A program made the translations under genes and the position numbers. Positions 8,294 to 16,211 of a stretch of DNA of 25,320 nucleotides are shown here, piece after piece. The stretch comes from Metaruminococcus_A sp900762715 (GTDB lineage: Bacteria; Bacillota; Clostridia; Oscillospirales; Ruminococcaceae): contig DBFBLF010000049.1 in NCBI GenBank assembly GCA_048204295.1, positions 1 through 25,320 of the forward strand, given 5' to 3'. Within the stretch, counting starts at the first letter, position 1, and each line of letters begins with the position of its first letter. The notes beneath the pieces are model-generated. The model worked only from the letters and a program-made list of their open reading frames with translations. It did no database searches and was not told where the DNA came from.

Positions 8294-9421
8294 GTGGCAA
8301 GAAAAACGAAAACTAAAACGGCGCGAATGCCGCATATGGATGCAACCTTCCTGATTATTGTCCTGATTCTTCTGACTTTCGGGCTGATTATGCTGTTCTC
8401 TGCAAGCTATGCGTATGCACTTTATCAGTACGGGAACAGTTTTCACTTTATCCAGCGGCAGGCGATCTTCGCTGTTGCAGGCGTTGTGGGAATGCTCTTT
8501 ATTTCCTGTATTGATTATCATATCCTCAAAAAATTCGTATTCTGGTTTTTTGCCGGAGGCATCGGCCTGCTGATTCTGGTATTCGCGTTCCCTCCTTTGA
8601 AGGGCGCGCGTCGCTGGATCAACCTCGGTTTTATGACATTCCAGCCCTCAGAGGTTATGAAATTTGCCCTGATTCTTCTTTTTGCTTATCTGATTGCTAC
8701 AAACTACGAAAAAATGGGGACGTTCCGCTATGGAATCCTTCCCTTTATTATACCTCTTGGCCTGGTTTGCGGGCTGATGTTTTTTGAGCCTCATATTTCC
8801 GGTATCGTCCTGATGGTTTCTATTGCCCTGGTCATGATGTTTGTCGGCGGTGTCAAATACCGTTATTATGTCGGCATCATCGTTATAGCAGTCCTGGGAG
8901 TCCTGGCGATTATTATGTTCGGCGGTATCGAATACGTCGAAGCGCGCCTCATGAGCTGGCTCGACCCCTTTTCAGACCCGCAGGGGGATACGTTCCAGAC
9001 GGTACAATCCCTGCTCGCCATTGGTTCCGGCGGTTTTACCGGCCTTGGACTTGGAAATTCGCGGCAGAAGTACCTTTACCTGCCGGAACCGCAGAACGAC
9101 TTTATTTTTTCTATTGTCTGCGAGGAACTCGGCTTCATCGGTGCAATGGCGGTCATTATTTTATTTGCCCTGTTTGTGGTGCGCGGCTTTATCATTGCTT
9201 CCCGTGCGCCGGACAAATTCGGTTCAATGCTCGCGGTTGGCCTGACGGCTCAAATTGGCATCCAGGCAATCGTCAACATTGCCGTTGTCACCAATACCAT
9301 ACCGAACACCGGTATCAGCCTGCCGTTTTTCAGCTACGGCGGCACGGCGTTGATGATGCAGCTGCTCCAAATGGGAATTATACTGAATATTTCCAGGCAT
9401 TCGGCCATCGTGAAGCAATGA
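8294..9421 (+). CDS. ftsW: SEDS peptidoglycan glycosyltransferase FtsW/SpoVE
   Basis: SEDS proteins polymerise lipid II glycan strands and work with a class B PBP, here presumably the one at 2045. The 375-residue protein has about ten membrane segments, GARRWI at 104-109 and QPSE at 117-120. It also has the extracytoplasmic loop DPFSDPQGDTFQ, then PQNDFIFSI (the region of the catalytic Asp in relatives) and the C-terminal PNTGISLPFFSYGG signature. The start is GTG at 8294 with GGAGGG at 8280-8285. Position between mraY and murG is that of ftsW/spoVE, although murD, usually just before it, is missing: only 30 nt separate it from mraY. Division and sporulation paralogues cannot be told apart from this sequence. 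Confidence 0.93.
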   Translation: MARKTKTKTARMPHMDATFLIIVLILLTFGLIMLFSASYAYALYQYGNSFHFIQRQAIFAVAGVVGMLFISCIDYHILKKFVFWFFAGGIGLLILVFAFPPLKGARRWINLGFMTFQPSEVMKFALILLFAYLIATNYEKMGTFRYGILPFIIPLGLVCGLMFFEPHISGIVLMVSIALVMMFVGGVKYRYYVGIIVIAVLGVLAIIMFGGIEYVEARLMSWLDPFSDPQGDTFQTVQSLLAIGSGGFTGLGLGNSRQKYLYLPEPQNDFIFSIVCEELGFIGAMAVIILFALFVVRGFIIASRAPDKFGSMLAVGLTAQIGIQAIVNIAVVTNTIPNTGISLPFFSYGGTALMMQLLQMGIILNISRHSAIVKQ

Positions 9422-9466
9422 GCGGTACCGCTTTGGCGGGTTTTGTTGAAGTGAAGGTGTGAAAAA

Positions 9467-10588
9467 ATGAAAGTATTATTAGCGGGCGGCGGCACGGCGG
9501 GGCATATCAACCCTGCGCTTGCCATTGCGTCCTGTGTCAAGCGGCATGAACCGTCTGCTGAAATCCTGTTTGCCGGAACGCCGGACGGGATGGAGGCAAG
9601 GCTTGTCAAAAACGCGGGGTTCGAATTCACTCCCATTCAGGTCAAAGGTTTCTGGCGCGGGTTTGCGTTGGAGGACATTAAGCACAATATTAAAACTGTT
9701 CAGTATATGCTGACTTCCCCGAAGACAGCCAAAAAAATCTTGAGCGATTTTCGGCCGGACGTTGTAATCGGCACCGGCGGTTATGTCAGCGGGCCTATCC
9801 TGTTTATGGCGCAGAAAATGGGGTTTAAAACTTTAATTCACGAACAGAATGCTTTTCCCGGCATCACCACTAAAACGCTGGCTAAAAAGGTAGACGTTGT
9901 CTGCCTTGCTGTGGAGGAAGCAAAAAGGCTTTTGAAAATCGCGGGAAAAACGGTCGTCACCGGAAACCCCGTACGCGAAAGTATTATCTATAAAACCAAA
10001 GCTGAGGCAAGGCGCGAACTCGGTCTGGACGATAAGGTGTGCATCCTCTCATTCGGCGGCAGCCTTGGGGCGATTACCATCAATCGGATCGCCGCCGACC
10101 TGATGGAATGGCACCAGGATACCGACGCTGTCAACCACATTCACGGCTACGGACAGCTGGGTGCCGAGGTCTTTCCAAAGATGCTGAAAGACCGGGGGGT
10201 TGATCTTGCAGCCCATCCGCGGATTGACGTGAGACAGTATATTGATAATATGGACACCTGCCTTGCTGCGGCTGATCTTGTTATCTGCCGTTCCGGCGCA
10301 ATCACGCTTAGCGAACTGGAGGTGGCGGGAAAAGCATCTGTGCTGATCCCATGTCCGACTGTAAGCGAAAATCACCAGTACCATAACGCCATGGTGCTCC
10401 AGAACCATCATGCGGCAATTGTGATTGAAGAGAAAAACTATAATAAGAAAGAGTTTATAGCGGTCGTCAAGGACCTCTGCATGAACCCGGAAAAAATTTT
10501 GGAGCTTTCCAGAAACGCGTCTGCTCTTGCGGTTTTTGACACGGCGGACCGGATTTACCGCGAGATCCGTGCTTTGGCCGATGTGTAG
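9467..10588 (+). CDS. murG: UDP-N-acetylglucosamine--N-acetylmuramyl-(pentapeptide) pyrophosphoryl-undecaprenol N-acetylglucosamine transferase MurG
   Basis: MurG is a GT-B glycosyltransferase on the inner membrane face. It adds GlcNAc to lipid I to make lipid II, the substrate of the SEDS protein encoded just upstream. The 373-residue protein opens with the family glycine loop GGGTAGHINPA (residues 7-17). It also has GTGGYVSGP, HEQNAFPG, TGNPVR, SFGGSLGA, and the donor-binding CRSGAITLSE and ENHQ motifs. The ATG is preceded by AAGGTG at 9454-9459, a moderate ribosome binding site. It lies 45 nt after ftsW. Confidence 0.96.
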   Translation: MKVLLAGGGTAGHINPALAIASCVKRHEPSAEILFAGTPDGMEARLVKNAGFEFTPIQVKGFWRGFALEDIKHNIKTVQYMLTSPKTAKKILSDFRPDVVIGTGGYVSGPILFMAQKMGFKTLIHEQNAFPGITTKTLAKKVDVVCLAVEEAKRLLKIAGKTVVTGNPVRESIIYKTKAEARRELGLDDKVCILSFGGSLGAITINRIAADLMEWHQDTDAVNHIHGYGQLGAEVFPKMLKDRGVDLAAHPRIDVRQYIDNMDTCLAAADLVICRSGAITLSELEVAGKASVLIPCPTVSENHQYHNAMVLQNHHAAIVIEEKNYNKKEFIAVVKDLCMNPEKILELSRNASALAVFDTADRIYREIRALADV

Positions 10589-10625
10589 CCTCCCATTTTT
10601 CACCAAACATCCCTCTTTGGCATAG

Positions 10626-10631
10626 TATAAT
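10626..10631 (+). promoter_or_regulatory. Possible -10 element upstream of murA
   Basis: A TATAAT hexamer lies in the 102-bp gap between murG and murA, about 60 nt before the murA start. No convincing -35 is visible 16-18 bp upstream and there is no TG extension, so this is a weak promoter candidate. I see no terminator after murG. Confidence 0.3.
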
Positions 10632-10690
10632 CCGTAAGGCCTCCTGAAAGGTTTTACAGAGCCTGCGTATGGGCGAGGGAGGGTGTTTGA

Positions 10691-11950
10691 ATGGAAAAAT
10701 TGAAGATTACAGGCGGCGTGCCCCTGGTTGGAGAACTGGCGGTACAGGGGGCCAAGAACAGTGCGCTGCCGCTTTTGGCAGCTGCTGTACTGGTCAAGGG
10801 AAAAACGGTTTTACATAATTGTCCTGACCTAACTGATGTGGATGCGGCCTGTAAAATTTTAAGCTACCTCGGCTGTCGGGTTCACAGAGAAGGCGGCACT
10901 GTTGAGGTGGACGCCTCACGGGTAAACCGGTATGATGTGCCGGATGACCTGATGCGCGAAATGCGCTCTTCCATTGTCTTTCTCGGGGCGATTTCCGCAC
11001 GGATGCATGCCGCCCAGATTTCTTTCCCCGGTGGGTGTGAACTCGGCCCAAGGCCGATTGACTTGCATTTGCTGGGCCTACGCCAGCTCGGGTTGCATAT
11101 TAAAGAGGAGTACGGATTGCTCGATTGTGAGCTAAATGGCAAACGCTTTGTCGGCAGCCGGATCTCATTTTCTTTTCCGAGCGTGGGGGCGACTGAGAAC
11201 ATCATGATTGCCGCCGCTACTGCGCTGGGACAAACGGTGATTTCAAACGCCGCACAGGAACCTGAAATTATTGCTCTTGCGGAATTTTTAAACCAGTGTG
11301 GAGCGAAAATTTACGGCGCAGGCAAGAGTACGATCGTTATTGAAGGCGTTCCGGTTTTGACTGAAACCGAGTACCGCGTTATCCCTGACCGGATTGTTGC
11401 GGTGACTTATTTATGCGCGGCTGCGGCAACCGGTGGGGAAATTCTGCTTACCGATGTTTTCACCGACCAATTGGACAGTGTTTTTCCGGTTTTGGATCAA
11501 ATGGGCTGCAAGCTCAGAATTTCAGACCGTTCTGTTTATTTAAAAGCGCCGCTTCGTTTGAAGGCGGCGAAGACAATCCGCACCATGCCCTATCCCGGTT
11601 TTCCAACAGATGCCCAGGCTCCGGTCATGGCAGTCACGACGTTGGCTTCCGGTACGACCATTTTTGTGGAGAATGTTTTTGAAAGCCGGTATAAGCATGT
11701 AGGTGAACTGGTACGTATGGGAGCAAATATTAAGGTAGAGGGAAAGGTTGCGGTCGTAGAAGGGGTTCGTTCCCTTTACGGCGCCAGTGTGGAATCTACC
11801 GACTTGCGGGGTGGAGCGGCCTTGGTGGTTGCAGGACTTGCGGCTTCCGGGGTAACGACAATCGGAAGCTTAAACCACATTGACCGCGGCTATGAAAAAA
11901 TAGAAGAGAACCTCGTCAAACTCGGCGGGCGGATTTATAGAGAGACTTGA
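10691..11950 (+). CDS. murA: UDP-N-acetylglucosamine 1-carboxyvinyltransferase MurA
   Basis: MurA catalyses the first committed step of peptidoglycan synthesis, transferring enolpyruvate from PEP to UDP-GlcNAc; it is the fosfomycin target. The 419-residue protein has K22-N23 in QGAKNSALPLL and the catalytic loop PGGCELGPRP with C116. Keeping Cys at this position predicts fosfomycin sensitivity at the target level, since Asp there gives resistance. FPTDAQA and the closing RGG and GY motifs of the EPSP-synthase fold are also present. The strong GAGGGAGGG at 10675-10683 precedes the ATG. Firmicutes often have two murA copies; whether this is the only one cannot be seen here. Confidence 0.96.
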   Translation: MEKLKITGGVPLVGELAVQGAKNSALPLLAAAVLVKGKTVLHNCPDLTDVDAACKILSYLGCRVHREGGTVEVDASRVNRYDVPDDLMREMRSSIVFLGAISARMHAAQISFPGGCELGPRPIDLHLLGLRQLGLHIKEEYGLLDCELNGKRFVGSRISFSFPSVGATENIMIAAATALGQTVISNAAQEPEIIALAEFLNQCGAKIYGAGKSTIVIEGVPVLTETEYRVIPDRIVAVTYLCAAAATGGEILLTDVFTDQLDSVFPVLDQMGCKLRISDRSVYLKAPLRLKAAKTIRTMPYPGFPTDAQAPVMAVTTLASGTTIFVENVFESRYKHVGELVRMGANIKVEGKVAVVEGVRSLYGASVESTDLRGGAALVVAGLAASGVTTIGSLNHIDRGYEKIEENLVKLGGRIYRET

Positions 11951-11968
11951 TCCCAAAGGATGTATTTT

Positions 11969-13072
11969 ATGAATGAAGTGAAGAAGGCAAGGCAGCAGCT
12001 GGATGCCAGAAACGGAATCCAGCCTGCCAAGACCCGGAAAGCGCCGAAAAAACGGCCGAAAAAGAAACGTGCAAAAACGGAAAATGCATCGGCGCGCCGT
12101 GTTCAGGAACCAAAACGTGAAACCAATTCCGGCACACACAGGGGAAAGCCTGTGCAAAACAGGCAGCGCTCTGCCGGTACCGGGAAAAAAGCTTCTCCTC
12201 TGGATGAACGGCAGCGTGCACAGCAGGCGGTTACGGCCAGACGCAGGAAAAAAAGAAAGAAAAACTATATCCTTTACTACATCATTCTCTTTCTATTTAT
12301 TATAGTCGCAGGTATTATTCTTTCCCTGACGGTCTTTTTCAATATTGAAACAATTGACGTGGAAGGGACTTCAAAGTATACGGCGGAGGAAATCGTTGCT
12401 AAATCGGGCCTGCAAACCGGGGACAACCTTTTCAGGATCAGTACAGGTGACGCTTCGAAACGGATCATAAGCGAGCTTGAATATATTGACAATGTTGAGA
12501 TCAGGCGCTCTTTCCCAAATAAGCTGACCATAACCGTCACCGAAGCAAAGCCGGTTATGAGCCTGTCGAGCGGAACAAACTATTACCTCGTCAGCGATGC
12601 GGGAAGAATTCTTGAGTCGGGGCTTTCTGGTCCCAAAGAAAATACGTTTGTAGTGACAGGGATTGATTTGAACGGCTACAAAAACGGCGATTTCATCAGC
12701 ACCGACACAAGCCCTGAAATGGAAACACTCCACACTATTAACGACATCTGCGCAGAAATGGATTTTACCGGCCTCACCCGAATTGACCTCAACAGCATTG
12801 TAGACATTCGGATTTATGTAAACGACCGGATTCGGATCGATATCGGCAGTGTAACCGATTTAAAGTACAAGCTGACTTTTGCCCGTGAAATTATAGACGG
12901 CCAGCTTGACAAAGAGGAAAAGGGAATTGTTGACGTGAAACAGGCAGGGACAGCTTACTTTCGCCCGTCTGATGAATTGTCAGATTCTTCCTCTTCTGCG
13001 CCGGACAGTTCCCAGAGTGCTTCTTCCGCCTCCGCTTCACAGCCAGATTCTTCCCATAACGCCACATCTTGA
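11969..13072 (+). CDS. ftsQ: Cell division protein DivIB/FtsQ
   Basis: DivIB/FtsQ is a bitopic divisome protein that binds FtsL and FtsB/DivIC and the septal synthase. The product (367 aa from this start) has a cytoplasmic N-terminus of about 98 residues that is extremely Lys/Arg-rich, and one membrane segment (about 100-124). A POTRA domain (about 125-195: FNIETIDVEG, then PNKLTITV) and the FtsQ/DivIB beta domain follow, then a Ser/Asp-rich low-complexity tail of about 30 residues. I prefer the ATG at 11969 because AAAGGA at 11955-11960 lies 8 nt upstream; an in-frame ATG at 11960 overlaps that site. Spacing to murA is 18 nt. ftsA, which often follows, is absent. Confidence 0.88.
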   Translation: MNEVKKARQQLDARNGIQPAKTRKAPKKRPKKKRAKTENASARRVQEPKRETNSGTHRGKPVQNRQRSAGTGKKASPLDERQRAQQAVTARRRKKRKKNYILYYIILFLFIIVAGIILSLTVFFNIETIDVEGTSKYTAEEIVAKSGLQTGDNLFRISTGDASKRIISELEYIDNVEIRRSFPNKLTITVTEAKPVMSLSSGTNYYLVSDAGRILESGLSGPKENTFVVTGIDLNGYKNGDFISTDTSPEMETLHTINDICAEMDFTGLTRIDLNSIVDIRIYVNDRIRIDIGSVTDLKYKLTFAREIIDGQLDKEEKGIVDVKQAGTAYFRPSDELSDSSSSAPDSSQSASSASASQPDSSHNATS

Positions 13073-13111
13073 CAGATTTTTTACCAGCTCCCCAAGCGAT
13101 AGTGGAAAAGC

Positions 13112-13191
13112 TGTGATAAAATGGTTAAAAAGTGTGTAAAGGGCTTGAAAAGAGGCACAGGTTTGTGATAAGATATTACTCATAAAGTGTG
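13112..13191 (+). promoter_or_regulatory. ftsZ upstream promoters, duplicated block
   Basis: The best promoter is TTGAAA (13145-13150), an 18-bp spacer, and TAAGAT (13169-13174) with a TG extension, giving TGATAAGAT. A second extended -10, TGATAAAAT, lies at 13114-13122 without a clear -35. The two blocks share TGTGATAA[AG]AT and a downstream AAAGTGTG (13129-13136 and 13184-13191), as if an ancestral promoter was duplicated. B. subtilis ftsAZ is also driven by several promoters. Confidence 0.55.
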
Positions 13192-13212
13192 AAATTATAA
13201 GATTCTGATAGA

Positions 13213-13239
13213 TTGGCGGTTTGTTGGAACTGGTATGAT
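13213..13239 (+). promoter_or_regulatory. Possible third ftsZ promoter
   Basis: TTGGCG at 13213-13218 and an extended -10, TGGTATGAT (TATGAT at 13234-13239), are separated by 15 bp. The spacing is short, but the TG extension makes it a fair candidate. It would give a leader of roughly 40 nt to ftsZ. Confidence 0.35.
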
Positions 13240-13283
13240 GGAACCAATAGACGAAGGATATCGTAATTGGGAGGAACGTTAAA

Positions 13284-14360
13284 GTGAATTTTGTGCTGGA
13301 TAACGACGTAGAAAAAGCAGTTAATATTAAAGTAATCGGCGTTGGCGGCGGCGGCGGAAACGCCGTAAATCGTATGATCGCCGCAGGAATGGAAAGCGTT
13401 GAGTTTATCACTATCAACACGGACAAGCAGGTTCTTTTCCACTCCAAAGCGGCGAATAAAATCCAGATTGGCGAGAAACTGACCAAGGGCCGCGGAGCGG
13501 GCGGTGACCCGGAGCGCGGGCAGCGCGCCGCTGAAGAGAGCCGCGAGGAGATTGAGGCCGCTCTGAAAGGCACCCAGATGGTCTTTATCACTGCGGGTAT
13601 GGGCGGTGGCACCGGTACAGGCGCTGCTCCCGTTATTGCAGAAATTGCGCGGGAGCTCGGTATCCTGACAGTTGGGATTGTCACAAAACCTTTTGCTTTT
13701 GAAGGCCCGCGCCGGATGGCGCAGGCGGAGTCGGGCGTTGCGGCCCTCAGCCGTCAGGTGGATTCCCTGGTTGTTATCCCGAATGAACGCCTCAAACTGA
13801 TTCCTGATACCAAAATCACTCTGGCAAACGCATTCCTTGCGGCGGACGATGTTCTTCGGCAGGGTGTTCAGAGTATTTCTGACCTGATCAACATCCCCGG
13901 CCTTGTCAATCTGGACTTTGCAGATGTCACCACCATCATGAAAGATGCGGGTTATGCGCACATGGGTGTTGGGCGCGCGCAGGGTAAGGACAAGGCGGAA
14001 GCTGCTGCAACCATGGCGATTTCCAGTCCGCTTCTTGAGACTTCCATAAACGGTGCGCATGGCGTCATCATCAATATTACTGCTTCCAGTGACATTGGCT
14101 TGGACGAAGTGGATCTCGCTTCTTCCATGATTGCAAAGGCAGCGCATCCTGAAGCGAATATCATCTGGGGCGCCGCGTTTGATGAGAGTTATGAGGATGA
14201 GATGAAGATCACGGTTATCGCGACCGGCTTTGAAGACGGCCAGCATCCTGTCTCTTCTGACTTTGTTTCTTCCGGCGCAGCTGATAAAGCCGATGCAAAA
14301 CCTGCCGGGGACGACGGGTATTTTGACGATATTCTGAATCTTTTGAATAAACGCAAATAA
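13284..14360 (+). CDS. ftsZ: Cell division protein FtsZ
   Basis: FtsZ is the tubulin-like GTPase that forms the division ring. The 358-residue protein has the N-terminal GVGGGGGNAVNRM nucleotide-binding loop, the tubulin signature GGGTGTG at residues 107-113, and the T7 catalytic loop NLDFADV at 209-215 with D211 and D214. The globular core ends near residue 315. A short linker of about 30 residues follows and then the tail DDILNLLNKRK, which lacks the usual Ile-Pro-x-Phe-Leu core of the C-terminal peptide. The start is GTG with GGGAGGA at 13269-13275. Several promoter-like elements lie in the 211-bp gap upstream, and a strong terminator follows. FtsZ identity is certain; the tail is unusual. 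Confidence 0.98.
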   Translation: MNFVLDNDVEKAVNIKVIGVGGGGGNAVNRMIAAGMESVEFITINTDKQVLFHSKAANKIQIGEKLTKGRGAGGDPERGQRAAEESREEIEAALKGTQMVFITAGMGGGTGTGAAPVIAEIARELGILTVGIVTKPFAFEGPRRMAQAESGVAALSRQVDSLVVIPNERLKLIPDTKITLANAFLAADDVLRQGVQSISDLINIPGLVNLDFADVTTIMKDAGYAHMGVGRAQGKDKAEAAATMAISSPLLETSINGAHGVIINITASSDIGLDEVDLASSMIAKAAHPEANIIWGAAFDESYEDEMKITVIATGFEDGQHPVSSDFVSSGAADKADAKPAGDDGYFDDILNLLNKRK

Positions 14361-14377
14361 TTGAATATATATGAAGA

Positions 14378-14408
14378 GCGGGAACCCATATGGTTCCCGC
14401 CTTTATTG
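14378..14408 (+). terminator. Rho-independent terminator after ftsZ
   Basis: GCGGGAACC (14378-14386) and GGTTCCCGC (14392-14400) form a perfect 9-bp stem with a 5-nt loop, followed by CTTTATT. It lies 17 nt after the ftsZ stop and ends the dcw transcript. Confidence 0.85.
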
Positions 14409-14440
14409 TAAGTACCCTCCGAGCTGGAGGTATTTATAGT

Positions 14441-14475
14441 AAACAGCCGCGGATTTTTAATCCGCGGCTGTTTTT
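14441..14475. terminator. Bidirectional terminator between ftsZ and ilvD
   Basis: A perfect 15-bp stem, AAACAGCCGCGGATT paired with AATCCGCGGCTGTTT, has a 3-nt loop (14456-14458). The plus strand continues with T residues, and the minus strand reads out of the stem into TTTACTATAAAT. It sits 7 nt beyond the ilvD stop and backs up the ftsZ terminator, as expected between convergent genes. Confidence 0.85.
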
Positions 14476-14481
14476 ACTGTT

Positions 14482-16152
14482 TTAAATCTTTGGTACTTCT
14501 AAAATAGCCCCCCGGTTGCCGGAGGTCACCAGTGCGGCGTACCGTGCAAGATATCCGGTCGTGATTTTTGGCTGGCGCGGCTTCCAGGCGGCGCGGCGTT
14601 TTGCGAGTTCCTCGTCGCTCACGCGGAAGCTGATTGTATTGGCGTTGATGTCAATATCAATAATATCGCCTTCTTCAACCAGCGCAATATTGCCGCCGAC
14701 CGCCGCTTCCGGCGATACATGGCCAATCGCCGCGCCGCGGGTCGCGCCGGAAAAACGTCCGTCGGTAATCAGGGCGACCGTGCTTCCCAGTCCCCTTCCG
14801 ACAATTGCGGATGTCGGGTTGAGCATCTCACGCATCCCCGGGCCGCCCTTCGGTCCCTCATACCGGATGACAACAACGTCCCCATCCCTGATCTCGCCGC
14901 CGTTGATGGCGGACATTGCATCCTCCTCGCAGTCAAAGACGCGGGCTGGGCCGGAATGTTTGAGCATTTCAGGGGCGACTGCGGAGCGTTTGACCACGCA
15001 GGAGTCAGGGGCAAGGTTGCCGCGGAGGACGGCGATTCCGCCGGTTTTGCTGTACGGGTTCTCCACCGGGCGGATCACTTCCGGATCCCGGTTGACAGCG
15101 TCCGCAATGTTTTCCGCAACGGTTTTTCCGGTGCAGGTGATGAGACCGGTTTTCAAAAGTCCCAGCTTGTCAATTTCCTTCATAACCGCCGGGATGCCGC
15201 CCGCCTCGTTCAAGTCTTCCACATAGTGGCGGCCCGCCGGAGCAAGATGGCAAAGATTCGGCGTTTTTTCACTGATAGCGTTCGCCATATCGACGTTCAG
15301 CTCAATTCCAGCCTCGTGCGCGATTGCGGGGAGGTGGAGCATGCTGTTGGTCGAACAGCCCAGCGCCATATCCATCGTCAGGGCGTTTTGAAAGGCGTCC
15401 GCCGTCATAATGTCCCGCGGGCGGATGTTTTTCTTAAGAAGCTCCATCACCTGCATGCCGGCGTGTTTCGCAAGGCGGATACGAGCGGAGTAGACCGCCG
15501 GGATGGTGCCGTTTCCGGGAAGCCCCATGCCGAGCACCTCGGTCAGGCAGTTCATGCTGTTCGCCGTATACATGCCGGAGCAGGAGCCGCAGGTTGGGCA
15601 GGTCTTTTCCTCGTATTCATCCAGCTTCTCTTTGGTGATCTTCCCGCCGTTGAAGGCGCCGACCGCCTCTGAAATGCTGGAAAAACTGGTTTTACAGCCG
15701 TCCACCCGCCCGGCGAGCATCGGGCCGCCGCTGACGAAGATGGTCGGGATATTGAGCCGTGCGGCCGCCATCAAAAGGCCGGGAACGTTTTTGTCACAGT
15801 TCGGCACCATCACGAGCGCGTCGAAGGCGTGAGCCATCGCCATTGCTTCGGTAGAATCGGCGATCAGGTCGCGGGTAACCAGGGAGTATTTCATCCCCTG
15901 ATGGCCCATGGCGATGCCGTCGCAGACTGCGATTGCGGGGAAGACGACCGGAGTGCCGCCCGCCATTGAAACGCCGGTTTTGACAGCCTCTACAATCTTG
16001 TCAATATTCATATGGCCCGGTACGATCTCGTTATAGGAACTGACAATTCCAACCAGGGGGCGTTCCATCTCTTCTTTTGTGTATCCAAGGGCGTTGAATA
16101 AAGCCCGATGGGTCGCGCTTTTCACGCCTTTTGTCACTGCGTCGCTGTTCAT
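14482..16152 (-). CDS. ilvD: Dihydroxy-acid dehydratase IlvD
   Basis: IlvD dehydrates 2,3-dihydroxy-isovalerate and -methylvalerate to the 2-oxo acids, the third common step of valine, leucine and isoleucine synthesis, using an iron-sulfur cluster. The 556-residue protein has full family length and motifs: VCDGIAMGH, NCDKNVPG with C119, TCGSCSGMYTANSM with C191, and GRFSGATRG near the C-terminus. The first-ligand region reads VPGH as in E. coli IlvD rather than the PCN of the mycobacterial [2Fe-2S] type. AAAGGTG on the minus strand (16161-16167) supports the ATG at 16152. It has its own consensus promoter and faces ftsZ. No other branched-chain genes are nearby. Confidence 0.96.
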   Translation of the reverse strand: MNSDAVTKGVKSATHRALFNALGYTKEEMERPLVGIVSSYNEIVPGHMNIDKIVEAVKTGVSMAGGTPVVFPAIAVCDGIAMGHQGMKYSLVTRDLIADSTEAMAMAHAFDALVMVPNCDKNVPGLLMAAARLNIPTIFVSGGPMLAGRVDGCKTSFSSISEAVGAFNGGKITKEKLDEYEEKTCPTCGSCSGMYTANSMNCLTEVLGMGLPGNGTIPAVYSARIRLAKHAGMQVMELLKKNIRPRDIMTADAFQNALTMDMALGCSTNSMLHLPAIAHEAGIELNVDMANAISEKTPNLCHLAPAGRHYVEDLNEAGGIPAVMKEIDKLGLLKTGLITCTGKTVAENIADAVNRDPEVIRPVENPYSKTGGIAVLRGNLAPDSCVVKRSAVAPEMLKHSGPARVFDCEEDAMSAINGGEIRDGDVVVIRYEGPKGGPGMREMLNPTSAIVGRGLGSTVALITDGRFSGATRGAAIGHVSPEAAVGGNIALVEEGDIIDIDINANTISFRVSDEELAKRRAAWKPRQPKITTGYLARYAALVTSGNRGAILEVPKI

Positions 16153-16179
16153 GTATTTACCACCTTTGATTCCATTTCC

Positions 16180-16203
16180 CTTTTCTGCTTTACAGCGGAA
16201 AAG
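16180..16203 (-). promoter_or_regulatory. Dyad at the ilvD transcription start
   Basis: CTTTTC (16180-16185) pairs with GAAAAG (16198-16203), and GC (16187-16188) with GC (16195-16196), around a 6-nt centre; the one remaining position is a T/G. The predicted start site for ilvD is near 16205, so the dyad covers roughly +2 to +26. It could be an operator or a 5' mRNA hairpin ending about 12 nt before the ribosome binding site. Confidence 0.45.
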
Positions 16204-16211
16204 TTTTCTTT

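Noticed and set aside
13176..14246. A 356-codon open frame on the minus strand opposite ftsZ
   Set aside because: It is antisense to the highly conserved FtsZ core, has no family motifs, and would have to be read through the ftsZ promoter region.
14719..15672. A 317-codon open frame on the plus strand opposite ilvD
   Set aside because: IlvD is complete and motif-rich on the minus strand; the plus frame is Arg/Ala/Gly-rich shadow coding.
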